From NCBI GenBank assembly GCA_902801485.1, contig CADCIP010000003.1:92332-156331 (forward strand): DNA of 64,000 nucleotides. The letters are read 5' to 3'. Positions 8,550 to 16,635 of the stretch are shown piece after piece. The stretch comes from an uncultured Bacteroidales bacterium (GTDB taxonomy: Bacteria; Bacteroidota; Bacteroidia; Bacteroidales; Bacteroidaceae). Under the pieces are notes generated by a model. That model ran no database searches. It was not told the DNA's origin and saw nothing but the letters and a program-made list of their open reading frames with translations. Made by a program: the position numbers and the translations under genes. Positions within the stretch are counted from its first letter, which is position 1. Every line of letters begins with the position of its first letter.

Positions 8550-8963
8550 TCATTTGTCAACTCTCCCTAACGGGGTTGGGGACTCTATTAGTTCGAGGAT
8601 TTCTTTCAGATCACTTTCTGAAAGCTCTTCATTCTGAATCAGGAACGAGCAGAAACGTTTCGCAGAGTTCCCGAAGAGCGTACTCTTCACATCATTCAGC
8701 ACCTGAGTAGTGTATTTCTCGCGTGTGAGCATGGGCGAATAATAGAAGGTACGCCCCGTAACATCTTTTCTATGATGCTCCACATAGCCTTTGGCCTCCA
8801 GAATCTTCAGGAAAGTACCTACGGTAGTATAGGCAGGCTGTGGTTCGGGGTACTTTGCCACTATCTCGTGAACGGTAAGAGCCTGGGGGATGTCCCACAG
8901 AACATTCATAACCTCCATTTCCGCCTTTGTCAGCGCCTTCATTATCTTAGAACTATTCTTCAT
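8550..8963 (-). CDS. BlaI/MecI-family transcriptional repressor
   Basis: This 137-residue winged-helix repressor begins with the typical LTKAEMEVMNVLWDIP and continues with PAYTTVGTFLKILEAKGYVEH (helix-turn-helix and wing), then a dimerisation region (KSTLFGNSAKRFCSFLIQNEELS). The downstream M56 gene is its expected sensor protease. The last residues (ESPTPLGRVDK) are encoded by a palindrome-like GC-rich repeat at 8561-8585, so the natural C-terminus has been replaced or extended. It probably represses its own operon from the promoter at 8985-8993. Confidence 0.93.
   Translation of the reverse strand: MKNSSKIMKALTKAEMEVMNVLWDIPQALTVHEIVAKYPEPQPAYTTVGTFLKILEAKGYVEHHRKDVTGRTFYYSPMLTREKYTTQVLNDVKSTLFGNSAKRFCSFLIQNEELSESDLKEILELIESPTPLGRVDK
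8561..8585. repeat. Palindrome-family remnant encoding the BlaI C-terminus
   Basis: CTCTCCCTAACGGGGTTGGG followed by GACTC is a shortened member of the GC-rich palindrome family, in frame with the repressor gene. Confidence 0.55.
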
Positions 8964-8984
8964 TGTATTTTTGGTTTTTCTACC

Positions 8985-8993
8985 GCAAAGTTA
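8985..8993 (-). promoter_or_regulatory. -7 promoter box for the blaI-blaR1 pair
   Basis: TAACTTTGC on the minus strand, 22 bases before the ATG at 8963, matches the Bacteroidetes consensus. The dyad expected for BlaI autoregulation was not recognised. Confidence 0.7.
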
Positions 8994-9206
8994 TGTGTTT
9001 ATCATATCGGCTTGGAAAATGAACATAAAAAGAAAAGCTAAACACCCCTATTTTTAACATTTGTATTTAGTTCAATCAGAACCATTATTAGTTGTTAACA
9101 CTTTTTGCCCCCTCTTTAGGCTTAAAACACCCCCGAAATGTACTTTTTACTAAGATTTTTTGCCGAAAACAAATAAAAGCCATAACTTAGCCCACCAAAA
9201 TGTAAT
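8994..9206. other. Gene-free AT-rich spacer
   Basis: The first half of the spacer between the blaI promoter and the first hydrolase gene shows no credible gene or structured element. Confidence 0.5.
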
Positions 9207-9390
9207 AAAGTTTAGAGTTGATAGTTTAGAGTTGATAGTTTAGAGTTGATAGTTTAGGGTGATGTGTAGAACATACGTCTAGCAGCCAAGGGCTGCGATA
9301 ACTCCTGAACGAAACGAAGTGGAGTGATAACTTCTGAGCGTTAGCGATAACTTCTTTAACTCCTAAGTGAAACGATAACTCCTTTAATAA
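9207..9390. repeat. Composite word array upstream of hydrolase 1
   Basis: Three copies of a 15-bp unit (GTTTAGAGTTGATA plus a base) are followed by GTGTAGAACATACGTCTAGC, a small GCAGCC/GGCTGC hairpin, and then ATAACTYC words separated by GAACGAAACGA- and GAGCGTTAGCGA-type spacers. The array ends 9 bases before the ATG. A related composite precedes ispG at 34763-34975. Confidence 0.7.
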
Positions 9391-9398
9391 ATAAAAAA

Positions 9399-10688
9399 AT
9401 GAAAAAGATTATCACAGCATTGCTGTTTGTAGTTTTTGCCCTTTCTGTGCAAGCTCAGGAGGGAAAATGGAGCGGATTGCTCGACCTTGGTGACAGGAAG
9501 CTTCCTTTGGTTTTCAACTTTACCGCTGATGGATGCACAGTTGAATTACCTGCTCAGGGCCAGAAAAACCTATTGGCAAAAAAGAGCTACACCGAAGACG
9601 GAAAACTCAGAGTGAGCATTCCGGGAATTAATTGTAGATTCGAGGGGGTTGTGTCCGCCAACATGATTGTAGGCAACTTTATCCAGGGCGACTCGTCCGA
9701 TCCCCTCACACTTAAGCCCGGAGAAGAAGCTATCAGGTTAAACCGTCCGCAGACACCCGTAGAACCCTTCCCCTATAAGACCGAGGAGGTTACGTTTCAG
9801 AACGGTGAGTTTACCTTACACGGTACCCTGTCGCTACCCAATAAATGCACATCACGGACACCTGTCGTAATCTTTGTTTCCCACATGGGAAAGCATGACC
9901 GCGATGAAACGCAGTACGAACATAAACCCTTTGCCGTCATTGCCGATGCCCTTGCCCGTAACGGCATAGCCTCGCTACGGTACGATACCCGCTGCTTGGG
10001 CGATACCATCGATTTCTACCGCACCTTCACTACGTACGATTTGAAGGACGATGCATCGGCAGGAATCGATTTCCTACGCAAACGCTTCAAGAAGGTTGGC
10101 ATTATCGGCCACCAATTTGGCGGAACCATAGCCCTCATGCTCGCAGCAGAGGGTAAGGCCGACTTCGTTGTTTCCCTTGCGGGCATAGTAGTTGGATTCA
10201 AGGAAAACATGCTTTGGCAGAACCGTGTATCTTTGGAGGCTCAGGAGTATACGCAGGAAGAGACGGATCAGTTCATAAAAGCCTGCCGAACAGCCTATGA
10301 TAATATTGCCGAGGGAAAGCCCGTCAGCTTCGCAACCGTATCTGATAAACTGCAGCCTTGGCTGGAGTGGTCTGTTAAGCAGGTTTCGAAAACTTATTTC
10401 AAGAGCCTGCTCAGCGTGGATGTATTTCCCATGCTGCCTAACATAAAGTGTCCCGTGCTGGCCCTCAACGGTAAGATGGACAACGAGGTGGGCTATCTCT
10501 CCAACCTGTCTGCTTTGGACAAGGGCCTCACCGCCTGCAAGCATCAGACCATGGCGCTGGACGAGCTCAATCACAACTTCCAGCACAGCAGTACCGGTAT
10601 TGTGGGAGACTATGCGTTAATCGAGGAAACCTTCGCTCCGGAAGCCCTTCAGACTATTCTGGATTGGATTAGGAAGTTAAAAGGTTAA
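9399..10688 (+). CDS. Exported alpha/beta-hydrolase paralogue with degraded catalytic motifs (probable pseudoenzyme)
   Basis: A cleavable signal peptide (MKKIITALLFVVFALSVQAQ) is followed by a beta-rich N-terminal domain to about residue 110 and an alpha/beta-hydrolase domain. It is clearly paralogous to the gene 22 bp downstream. The nucleophile elbow reads GHQFGG, with Gln239 where the paralogue has serine. The oxyanion strand reads VSHMGKHD where the paralogue has VTGSGQQD, and YDTRCLGDT replaces YEDRGYGDS. The acid (Asp361, NGKMD) and histidine (His392, NHNF) are kept. I infer that it cannot act as a serine esterase by the usual mechanism; a binding role or a recent loss of function is possible. 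The reading frame is open throughout. Confidence 0.85.
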   Translation: MKKIITALLFVVFALSVQAQEGKWSGLLDLGDRKLPLVFNFTADGCTVELPAQGQKNLLAKKSYTEDGKLRVSIPGINCRFEGVVSANMIVGNFIQGDSSDPLTLKPGEEAIRLNRPQTPVEPFPYKTEEVTFQNGEFTLHGTLSLPNKCTSRTPVVIFVSHMGKHDRDETQYEHKPFAVIADALARNGIASLRYDTRCLGDTIDFYRTFTTYDLKDDASAGIDFLRKRFKKVGIIGHQFGGTIALMLAAEGKADFVVSLAGIVVGFKENMLWQNRVSLEAQEYTQEETDQFIKACRTAYDNIAEGKPVSFATVSDKLQPWLEWSVKQVSKTYFKSLLSVDVFPMLPNIKCPVLALNGKMDNEVGYLSNLSALDKGLTACKHQTMALDELNHNFQHSSTGIVGDYALIEETFAPEALQTILDWIRKLKG

Positions 10689-10710
10689 AAAGTTAAAAAG
10701 TTAAAAGGTT
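10673..10710. repeat. AGTTAAAA word array between the two hydrolase genes
   Basis: Four copies of (A)AGTTAAAA(G) fill the 22-bp gap and run into the last codons of hydrolase 1. Confidence 0.6.
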
Positions 10711-12039
10711 ATGAAATATAAAATGCTGAAAATAAATTCTTTCCGCCTCTCTCTTCTCTCCTCCTTGCGGGGGAGCTGGAGGGAGGTCTTTTTCTTCTTC
10801 TCGATGGTTTTTGCCCTTTCTGTGCAAGCTCAGGAGGGAATTTGGTCGGGCGAACTCGAAGCCCAGGGTATCAAGCTTCCTCTCTTCTTTAACTTCACCG
10901 CCGATGGCTGCACCCTCGATTCTCCCTCACAGGGCGTGAAGGGATTAAAGGCCGAAAAAAGCTATACCGACGATGGTAAACTCAAAGTCACTATCCCTTC
11001 CATAAATGCATCTTACGAGGGCGTTTACGCTTTGATCGTTATCTCCGGCAACTATACCCAGAACGGATTCTCCTTCCCCCTTACCCTCAAGGGCGTTACT
11101 CGTCCGCAGACTCCTAAGGGTCCCTTCCCTTATAAGACCGAAGAGGTGAAGTTCCGGAACGGAGACTTTATCTTCAACGGCACTTTGGCGCTGCCCGAAA
11201 ACTGCACAGCACAGACACCCGTGGTACTCTTTGTCACGGGAAGCGGACAGCAGGACCGCGATGAAAACATGTTTTTTGAGCATAAACCCTTTGCCGTTAT
11301 TGCCGATGCCCTTGCTCGTAACGGCATAGCTTCCTTACGATATGAAGATCGCGGCTACGGCGATTCAACCGTTCATTTCCTCAACTACAATACTCACGAT
11401 TTCAAGGATGATGCCGCAGCAGGTCTCTCTTTCCTCCGCAAGCGCTTCCAAAAGGTGGGTATTATCGGCCATTCCGAGGGTGGTACCATAGCCCTTATGC
11501 TCGCAGCCGAAGGCAAGACCGACTTTATTGTTTCTCTTGCAGGTATGGTCGTTTCAGGAAAGGAAACCCTCCTGTGGCAGAACCGCGTTAGCTTAGAGGC
11601 ATCTGGTCTTCCCAAAGAAGTTATCGACCAGTATATAAACGTCATCAGCAACCTCTTCGATAAAGCTATCGAGGGAAAACTGGAAAGTATCGATTTCTCC
11701 TTGGCTCCCGATGCTCTGAAGCCCGCGCTCCAACAGAGCATCAAGCAGTTCTCTATGCCTTATTATCAGCACATCCTAGCGGTTGATGTCCGTCCTCTGT
11801 TGCCACAGATCAAGTGTCCCGTGCTTGCCCTCAACGGAAAGAAAGACACACAGGTCAACTATCAGCCTAATTTAGAGGCATTGGACAAGGGTCTCACAGC
11901 TAAGCATCAAACGGTGGCACTGGATAATCTCAACCACCTCTTCCAGCACTGCACCACTGGCAACCTCATGGAGTACCAGCAGATAGAGGAAACCTTTGCT
12001 CCTGAAGCCCTCCAGCAAATTCTGGAATGGATTAAATAA
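10711..12039 (+). CDS. Exported alpha/beta hydrolase (esterase/acyl hydrolase-like)
   Basis: This is the intact member of the tandem pair. Its nucleophile elbow is GHSEGG (Ser255), the acid is Asp379 (NGKKD) and the histidine is His409 (NHLF), with oxyanion-side VTGSGQQDRDE. The N-terminal beta domain is shared with hydrolase 1. The signal peptide is odd. Hydrolase 1 has a normal 20-residue leader, whereas here a palindrome-family element at about 10745-10787 has been read into the n-region (SSLRGSWREV). The hydrophobic core (VFFFFSMVFALSVQAQ) and the cleavage site remain. Periplasmic or surface location is expected. The substrate is unknown; similar proteins are annotated as acyl esterases. 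Confidence 0.88.
   Translation: MKYKMLKINSFRLSLLSSLRGSWREVFFFFSMVFALSVQAQEGIWSGELEAQGIKLPLFFNFTADGCTLDSPSQGVKGLKAEKSYTDDGKLKVTIPSINASYEGVYALIVISGNYTQNGFSFPLTLKGVTRPQTPKGPFPYKTEEVKFRNGDFIFNGTLALPENCTAQTPVVLFVTGSGQQDRDENMFFEHKPFAVIADALARNGIASLRYEDRGYGDSTVHFLNYNTHDFKDDAAAGLSFLRKRFQKVGIIGHSEGGTIALMLAAEGKTDFIVSLAGMVVSGKETLLWQNRVSLEASGLPKEVIDQYINVISNLFDKAIEGKLESIDFSLAPDALKPALQQSIKQFSMPYYQHILAVDVRPLLPQIKCPVLALNGKKDTQVNYQPNLEALDKGLTAKHQTVALDNLNHLFQHCTTGNLMEYQQIEETFAPEALQQILEWIK
10745..10787. repeat. Palindromic element inside a signal-peptide coding region
   Basis: CCTCTCTCTTCTCTCCTCC then TTGCGGGGGAGCTGGAGGG is inserted between the start codon and the hydrophobic core of hydrolase 2, in frame. Confidence 0.65.
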
Positions 12040-12240
12040 CGATAACGTGAACGATAACGATAACTTTAATCGGTTATCGGCCCTCTCTCCTAAGAGAGAA
12101 AGTTGAGAGTTGATAGTTTAAAGTTGAGAGACAGTTTATAAAGTAAATAGTGCCGCCACTGGCGGAGTAAAATAGTACTTCAAACCTGCTACTCTAAACT
12201 TCAAACACTGACTCTAAACTCTAAACTCTAAACTCTAAAA
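12038..12240. repeat. Word arrays before the TlpA lipoprotein gene
   Basis: AACGATAAC repeats (12040-12065) lead to a short CCTCTCTCCTAAGAGAG palindrome, then AGTTGAGAGTTGATAG words, and finally five copies of CTCTAAA(C) ending at the ATG. No -7 box is visible, so transcription may come from the hydrolase genes. Confidence 0.65.
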
Positions 12241-13356
12241 ATGTTCAAATTTCAATTTTCATTTGCAGCACTTGCGCTGCTTACGCTGCTTTCTTGTACC
12301 GACTCCAAGTTAACAAGCACGATAAGCGTTGTGGGCAATCTGGGCGACGAAAAACCAATCTATCTCCGTACCTTCTATACCGGAGACTCCCTCATGCAGG
12401 CACAGACCGTCGAGGACTACATCGTGACATTCGTCATCGAGACCACCGAACCAACCTACGTAACCATCGACCGCTCAGCCAATAAGCGCGGCACCTCTGT
12501 CATAAGCGTCATAGCCGACGGCTCCCCCGTTGTGGTAGGACTCGATGGTGACAGTTTCAAGATAAAAGACGGCTCCAGCGAGAATATGGCTCTTGCTAAG
12601 GCACAGGCCAAACTGAGCGAACAGGACGAACTCTTCAAACCCCTTCTCGATGAGTTCGACGAGGTAGCCGAGCGTTACAATCAGGAAATCCCCGACAGCC
12701 TGCTCGCCAGCTTCCAGCAGCGTTATGGCGAGCTTAGTGTGCAGGAGATAGCACTCAAGAAGAGCATTGTCCGCGACAATACCGAAAACCATGTGCCCAT
12801 ATATTTCCTCTGCCGTTACTACGACGACTTCGGAACGGAGTTCATAGACAGCTTCCTGCCTACCTATCGCTATAAGGACAGCAAGGACCTCGAGCCCGTA
12901 AAGAAGCTTATGGATGCCGAGAAGAACAAGTTGCCCGGAGCCCCCGTAGTGGATTTCGTCGGCAAGGACCTCAACGGCAAGGAGTGCCATCTTACCGACT
13001 ATGTCGGCAAGGGCGAGTATGTGCTGGTGGATTTCTGGGCAAGCTGGTGCGGCCCCTGCCGTGGCGAGATTCCCAATGTAAAGGCCAATTACGACAAGTA
13101 CCGCCAGAAGGGATTCCAGGTAGTAGGTATCTCCTTTGATGACAGTAAGGAAGATTGGCAGAAAGCCGTTCAGGATCTTGGCATCGAATGGCCCCAGATG
13201 AGCGACCTCAAGGGATGGCAGAGCGGAGCCGCCACCACCTGGCACATCACAAGCATTCCCGCCACCATCCTCTACGATCCCGAAGGTAAAGTCCTGAAAA
13301 CCAACCTCCGAGGCGAAGGCTTAGGAAAAGCACTACAGGAAATCTTCGGAGAGTAA
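12241..13356 (+). CDS. TlpA/ResA-type thioredoxin lipoprotein with N-terminal DUF4369 domain
   Basis: The leader ends in a lipobox (LLTLLSC), predicting a lipoprotein. Residues 25-130 match the DUF4369 pattern of Bacteroidetes thioredoxins. A helical linker follows, and residues about 235-371 are a thioredoxin domain with active site WASWCGPC near residue 270 and a cis-proline region (SIPATI). Such proteins reduce disulfides in the periplasm or outer envelope. It sits after the exported hydrolases. A strong hairpin follows the gene. A second, more distant member lies at 25750-26793. Confidence 0.93.
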   Translation: MFKFQFSFAALALLTLLSCTDSKLTSTISVVGNLGDEKPIYLRTFYTGDSLMQAQTVEDYIVTFVIETTEPTYVTIDRSANKRGTSVISVIADGSPVVVGLDGDSFKIKDGSSENMALAKAQAKLSEQDELFKPLLDEFDEVAERYNQEIPDSLLASFQQRYGELSVQEIALKKSIVRDNTENHVPIYFLCRYYDDFGTEFIDSFLPTYRYKDSKDLEPVKKLMDAEKNKLPGAPVVDFVGKDLNGKECHLTDYVGKGEYVLVDFWASWCGPCRGEIPNVKANYDKYRQKGFQVVGISFDDSKEDWQKAVQDLGIEWPQMSDLKGWQSGAATTWHITSIPATILYDPEGKVLKTNLRGEGLGKALQEIFGE

Positions 13357-13385
13357 ACCGTAGGAAGAAAGAGCGAATAACCTAT

Positions 13386-13434
13386 TTACTCCCCAGTCAG
13401 GAATTCTTTTCCCTAACTGGGGAGTAACTTTTTT
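13386..13434 (+). terminator. Hairpin terminator after the TlpA lipoprotein gene
   Basis: TTACTCCCCAG (13386-13396) and CTGGGGAGTAA (13417-13427) form a perfect 11-bp stem followed by CTTTTTTCT. The right arm, CTAACTGGGGAGT, is repeated once more at 13434-13446. Confidence 0.75.
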
Positions 13435-13452
13435 CTAACTGGGGAGTTCCCC

Positions 13453-15414
13453 TTAGATTTGCACTCTTACCTGAAGGGAAATATCATTCTTCCACGAACT
13501 GTAGATGGTCTGAAGGCTGGAGCCGATTTCCGAGCGGTCGAAGTATTTACAGAGAGCGTATCGCCCTTCCAGCATCCAGTGTTTGTTCGCACTCGTCCAT
13601 CGGGCCATACAGATACCGTTAATTCCCTTGCCATAGTATTGGGCAGAGGAGACGCTGCTGTAGAGCGAAGGCTCGTACAGATAGATGCGGCTGTTGTAGT
13701 CGTCCGTCTGGAAGTAGGCTGCCATCAGGGCAAATCTTAGGGCAGGCTTCTGCAGCGTGTAGTAAGCCGTTTCCTGAATGCTCCATCCATTGCTTCCCCG
13801 TATAGCATGTAGCCATCCTGTTGTCTGGAACTTCCAATTTCCGGAAGGGATAAAGGTCCATTGCAGTTTGGTGCGATGATGCGGTTCCATCACATCCGCC
13901 TGTTCCTTACGCTTCAACTGATAGCGGACCAGCAAGGTGTGGTAATTGTTTATCTTGTGAGACAGTTCTGCCATTATCTCCTGTCCCGAGCTGCTGCGTG
14001 TCATTCGATATCGTGGCCAAGGGTTATGGAAGAAATCGGCATAGCAGATAATTTGCCAGCGTTCCCAAGGCTGGGCTTTCAGGTGTAGCAGAACGCCGCT
14101 TTCGTTCTGTGCCGAAGAATTATCTGCAAAGGCACCGCTCAGAAAGGAGTAATACTTATAGCCATAGAAACGCTGTACCAGAGAGAGGGTGTATCGTTTG
14201 CTGATAATCCACTGCAGGCGGTTCAGCGTACCAATCCCACTCTTTTCGGTGCTGTAGGCTGTTTCTCCGGCAAAGGTAAAGCGGTATCGGCTGCATCCGT
14301 AATAGAGACTGGCGACAGAGAAGTTCTGTCCCCTTGGATAGTATCGCCGGTAAAGCGTATTGCCAGGATTCATGACCCTGTTGAAATGTACGAAGTAACC
14401 CGTTGCGCCCAGATGGAACCCTTTTCCCTGCCAAGAGAGTCCGCCGCCTGCCGTAATAGCCGTTGAATTGTTCTTGTTCTTCAATTCCGTTGCCGAACGA
14501 TGATAGCCCGAAGTCTGCAGCGTCTGAATCTCTCCGTTTTTGTTCAGCGTTGCATCCTTTTGCCGGAACGAAGCAAAAGCTGTCAGCTCCCATCCCTTCC
14601 AAGGGTTTAGCGTGACGGCTGCTCCACGCAGGAAGTTTATCTCGTCCATGCCGGTCAAGGGTTTTATTCCTGTCTGTGTCTTACTGATTGGGGCAGATTT
14701 GCTGAACCAGTTTGATCCGCCCAAAGCTACTCCTTCGCCCAATCCTATACGATAATCCCCCACCACAGCTGTCTTTAGGATTCCTACATCTTTCAGCAAG
14801 GCAAATCCGCTATAAGAATCATAGAAACGTTCGCCGGCATCCTTCTCAGTATGGAATCCGGCACGAAAGTGCTTGCTGTTTCCCAACTCGTATTTGATAC
14901 GATGGTAAAGGAAATTGCCGGCATATCCGTTATCTGCCTTAAAGCCTTTTCTTTTATAGAGGGGAATATCTGTCCGTGAGGATAAGTCGTTCCTGAGGTG
15001 ACCGAAGAATCCCGTCTTTTCTTCCTTCTTTGCTTCTCCGGCATAGACAAAGAGGTGCAGCCAACGGTACGTCTGTGTATCAATAAGTGGCAGCAACAGC
15101 AGTTCGCCCAGGGTCTTCATCTCTCCGTGCAGATAGATATAGGCATGAATAGATTCTATCTGCTGCTCATTCAGAAAGGGTATTTGCCGAAAATCCTCTA
15201 CGCTGGCGGTATTTATGTTGACAGGGTGTTCGTGCAGCAGTTTCAACTCCTCGAGGTACACCAATCGGGCTTCCTCGTCAAGCAGTTCGTCATCGGTTGC
15301 ATATTCCTGCACAAAGTCATCCCAGGAATACTGTTTCTGAGCTGCTGCAGGAAGGGAAATCCAGCAGAAAGCTACCACAAAATATGCTATCCAAGAAGAA
15401 AATCTTTTTACCAT
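13453..15414 (-). CDS. Helix-hairpin-helix (ComEA-like) outer-membrane beta-barrel protein
   Basis: After a signal peptide (cleavage near AAAQK) comes a short region with a helix-hairpin-helix repeat (VNINTASVEDFRQIPFLNEQ, near residues 65-85) of the ComEA type. The remaining roughly 500 residues are rich in alternating aromatic and polar strands, as in outer-membrane barrels. This combination is common in Bacteroidetes and usually annotated as an HhH-domain protein. A role in DNA binding or uptake at the surface has been suggested for the HhH part but cannot be shown here. Its -7 box ends only six bases before the ATG, so the mRNA would be nearly leaderless. Confidence 0.8.
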   Translation of the reverse strand: MVKRFSSWIAYFVVAFCWISLPAAAQKQYSWDDFVQEYATDDELLDEEARLVYLEELKLLHEHPVNINTASVEDFRQIPFLNEQQIESIHAYIYLHGEMKTLGELLLLPLIDTQTYRWLHLFVYAGEAKKEEKTGFFGHLRNDLSSRTDIPLYKRKGFKADNGYAGNFLYHRIKYELGNSKHFRAGFHTEKDAGERFYDSYSGFALLKDVGILKTAVVGDYRIGLGEGVALGGSNWFSKSAPISKTQTGIKPLTGMDEINFLRGAAVTLNPWKGWELTAFASFRQKDATLNKNGEIQTLQTSGYHRSATELKNKNNSTAITAGGGLSWQGKGFHLGATGYFVHFNRVMNPGNTLYRRYYPRGQNFSVASLYYGCSRYRFTFAGETAYSTEKSGIGTLNRLQWIISKRYTLSLVQRFYGYKYYSFLSGAFADNSSAQNESGVLLHLKAQPWERWQIICYADFFHNPWPRYRMTRSSSGQEIMAELSHKINNYHTLLVRYQLKRKEQADVMEPHHRTKLQWTFIPSGNWKFQTTGWLHAIRGSNGWSIQETAYYTLQKPALRFALMAAYFQTDDYNSRIYLYEPSLYSSVSSAQYYGKGINGICMARWTSANKHWMLEGRYALCKYFDRSEIGSSLQTIYSSWKNDISLQVRVQI

Positions 15415-15419
15415 AAGTA

Positions 15420-15427
15420 CAAAGGTA
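15420..15427 (-). promoter_or_regulatory. -7 promoter box abutting the HhH protein start
   Basis: TACCTTTG on the minus strand ends at 15420 and the ATG begins at 15414, so transcription would start at or within a few bases of the start codon. Confidence 0.6.
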
Positions 15428-15630
15428 CGGCTTTTCTGTCAAATTCTGCCTGATTCTTACAAAGAAAATCAGTACAAAACTTATGGTATTTATTGCTATA
15501 CATAATTAAATAATGGCGAGGTAGGCTGGAGAAGAAGCATAATGGAGTGTTAAGAGTAAACAACAAGCATTCAGGGGAGTTAAAATGGCAGATTTTTGTC
15601 TGAAAAATATATAAAGATGTGAAAAATGCT

Positions 15631-15639
15631 TATCTTTGC
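15631..15639 (+). promoter_or_regulatory. -7 promoter box before the one-helix membrane protein gene
   Basis: TATCTTTGC is followed by ATCGGTTATCG-type words (15645-15685) and the ATG at 15717. Confidence 0.65.
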
Positions 15640-15716
15640 CCCCACGAAAACGGTTATCGTACAATGGTTATCGGTTATCGAATATATAACGAAGATGAGA
15701 AATAAATAAAAATTTC

Positions 15717-16475
15717 ATGAAAAAGATGAAACTGAAAGTGCCTGATAACATGAAGGATGTGAACACCATGACCGGTCAGTTTGTCCTGTCGTTCCTTGCT
15801 ACCACCATATCCATCGCCCTGACCTTCGGTTCAGCTCACTTTATCGAGCAGAGAAAGAAGAAGGCAGAGAAGCGCGAGATAGTGATGATGCTGATGTACG
15901 ACATGCAATCCTCTCTTAAGATGATGGACGAATGCGACTCGTGCCTGAACAGCTTCATCGACAAACAGCTGGAGATTCTGGACAATCCCGAGACGTTCAA
16001 CCAGAGAAGAATCGATTTGGCTCAGCTTGTGCCACGCATGGATTATCCGCTGACGCTGGAGAAAATCTTCACATCGAACATCGAGACCATCAACACCATC
16101 GGCAATACCATCTTCGTTGAAAGGGTGTCGATGTTCTATGATATCCGAAGCAAATACAAGAATGAGATTTATAATGACTTCATAACGAACTTGCAAGGGT
16201 GCATCGTAAGTACCGACAGCCTGGCTGCCTTCAGCGAAACTATAGAATACCCTCTCTTAAGCAAGGCGTACATTGTAGAACTGGAAACCTTATTTGACCA
16301 GTGCAGGCAGATGATGAATGTGACCGATGAGGAACTGCAGGCCTTTGTGAACGAGAGATACAAGCAGGACATAGCACACGATGCTGCCGTTAGATCCAAG
16401 TATCTTCAGACCGCAAAAGATAATGAGCAACGCCAGATAAAGTTCCGGAAAGCTTTGGAGAAACTGGGAAAATAG
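15717..16475 (+). CDS. Hypothetical protein with one N-terminal transmembrane helix and helical body
   Basis: I do not recognise the family. The protein has one hydrophobic helix (VLSFLATTISIALTFGSAHFI, from about residue 22), followed directly by a basic patch (EQRKKKAEKRE). The rest (about 190 residues) is predicted to be mostly helical with several acidic stretches. It has its own -7 box and an in-frame ATG preceded by MKKMK-type basic residues. The inside/outside orientation is uncertain: the basic patch after the helix suggests that the C-terminal part is cytoplasmic. No operon partner is evident; the next gene also has its own promoter. Confidence 0.7.
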   Translation: MKKMKLKVPDNMKDVNTMTGQFVLSFLATTISIALTFGSAHFIEQRKKKAEKREIVMMLMYDMQSSLKMMDECDSCLNSFIDKQLEILDNPETFNQRRIDLAQLVPRMDYPLTLEKIFTSNIETINTIGNTIFVERVSMFYDIRSKYKNEIYNDFITNLQGCIVSTDSLAAFSETIEYPLLSKAYIVELETLFDQCRQMMNVTDEELQAFVNERYKQDIAHDAAVRSKYLQTAKDNEQRQIKFRKALEKLGK

Positions 16476-16521
16476 CCAACCATAGCCCGGAATAGCACTG
16501 AAAATAAAATAGAGAAAAAGG

Positions 16522-16553
16522 TTTGCAGTTTCAAAAATAATAGGTATTTTTGC
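16522..16553 (+). promoter_or_regulatory. Complete Bacteroidetes promoter for the DUF4143 ATPase
   Basis: TTTG at 16522-16525, 19 bases, then TATTTTTGC at 16545-16553: a full -33/-7 pair 83 bases before the ATG. Confidence 0.8.
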
Positions 16554-16635
16554 CATCGAATTTTATTAAAAATCAAAAGTTGTACTTTGGATTTTAAAGG
16601 AAAATGTTTGGTGTAATTGGTAAAATAACAAGAGT

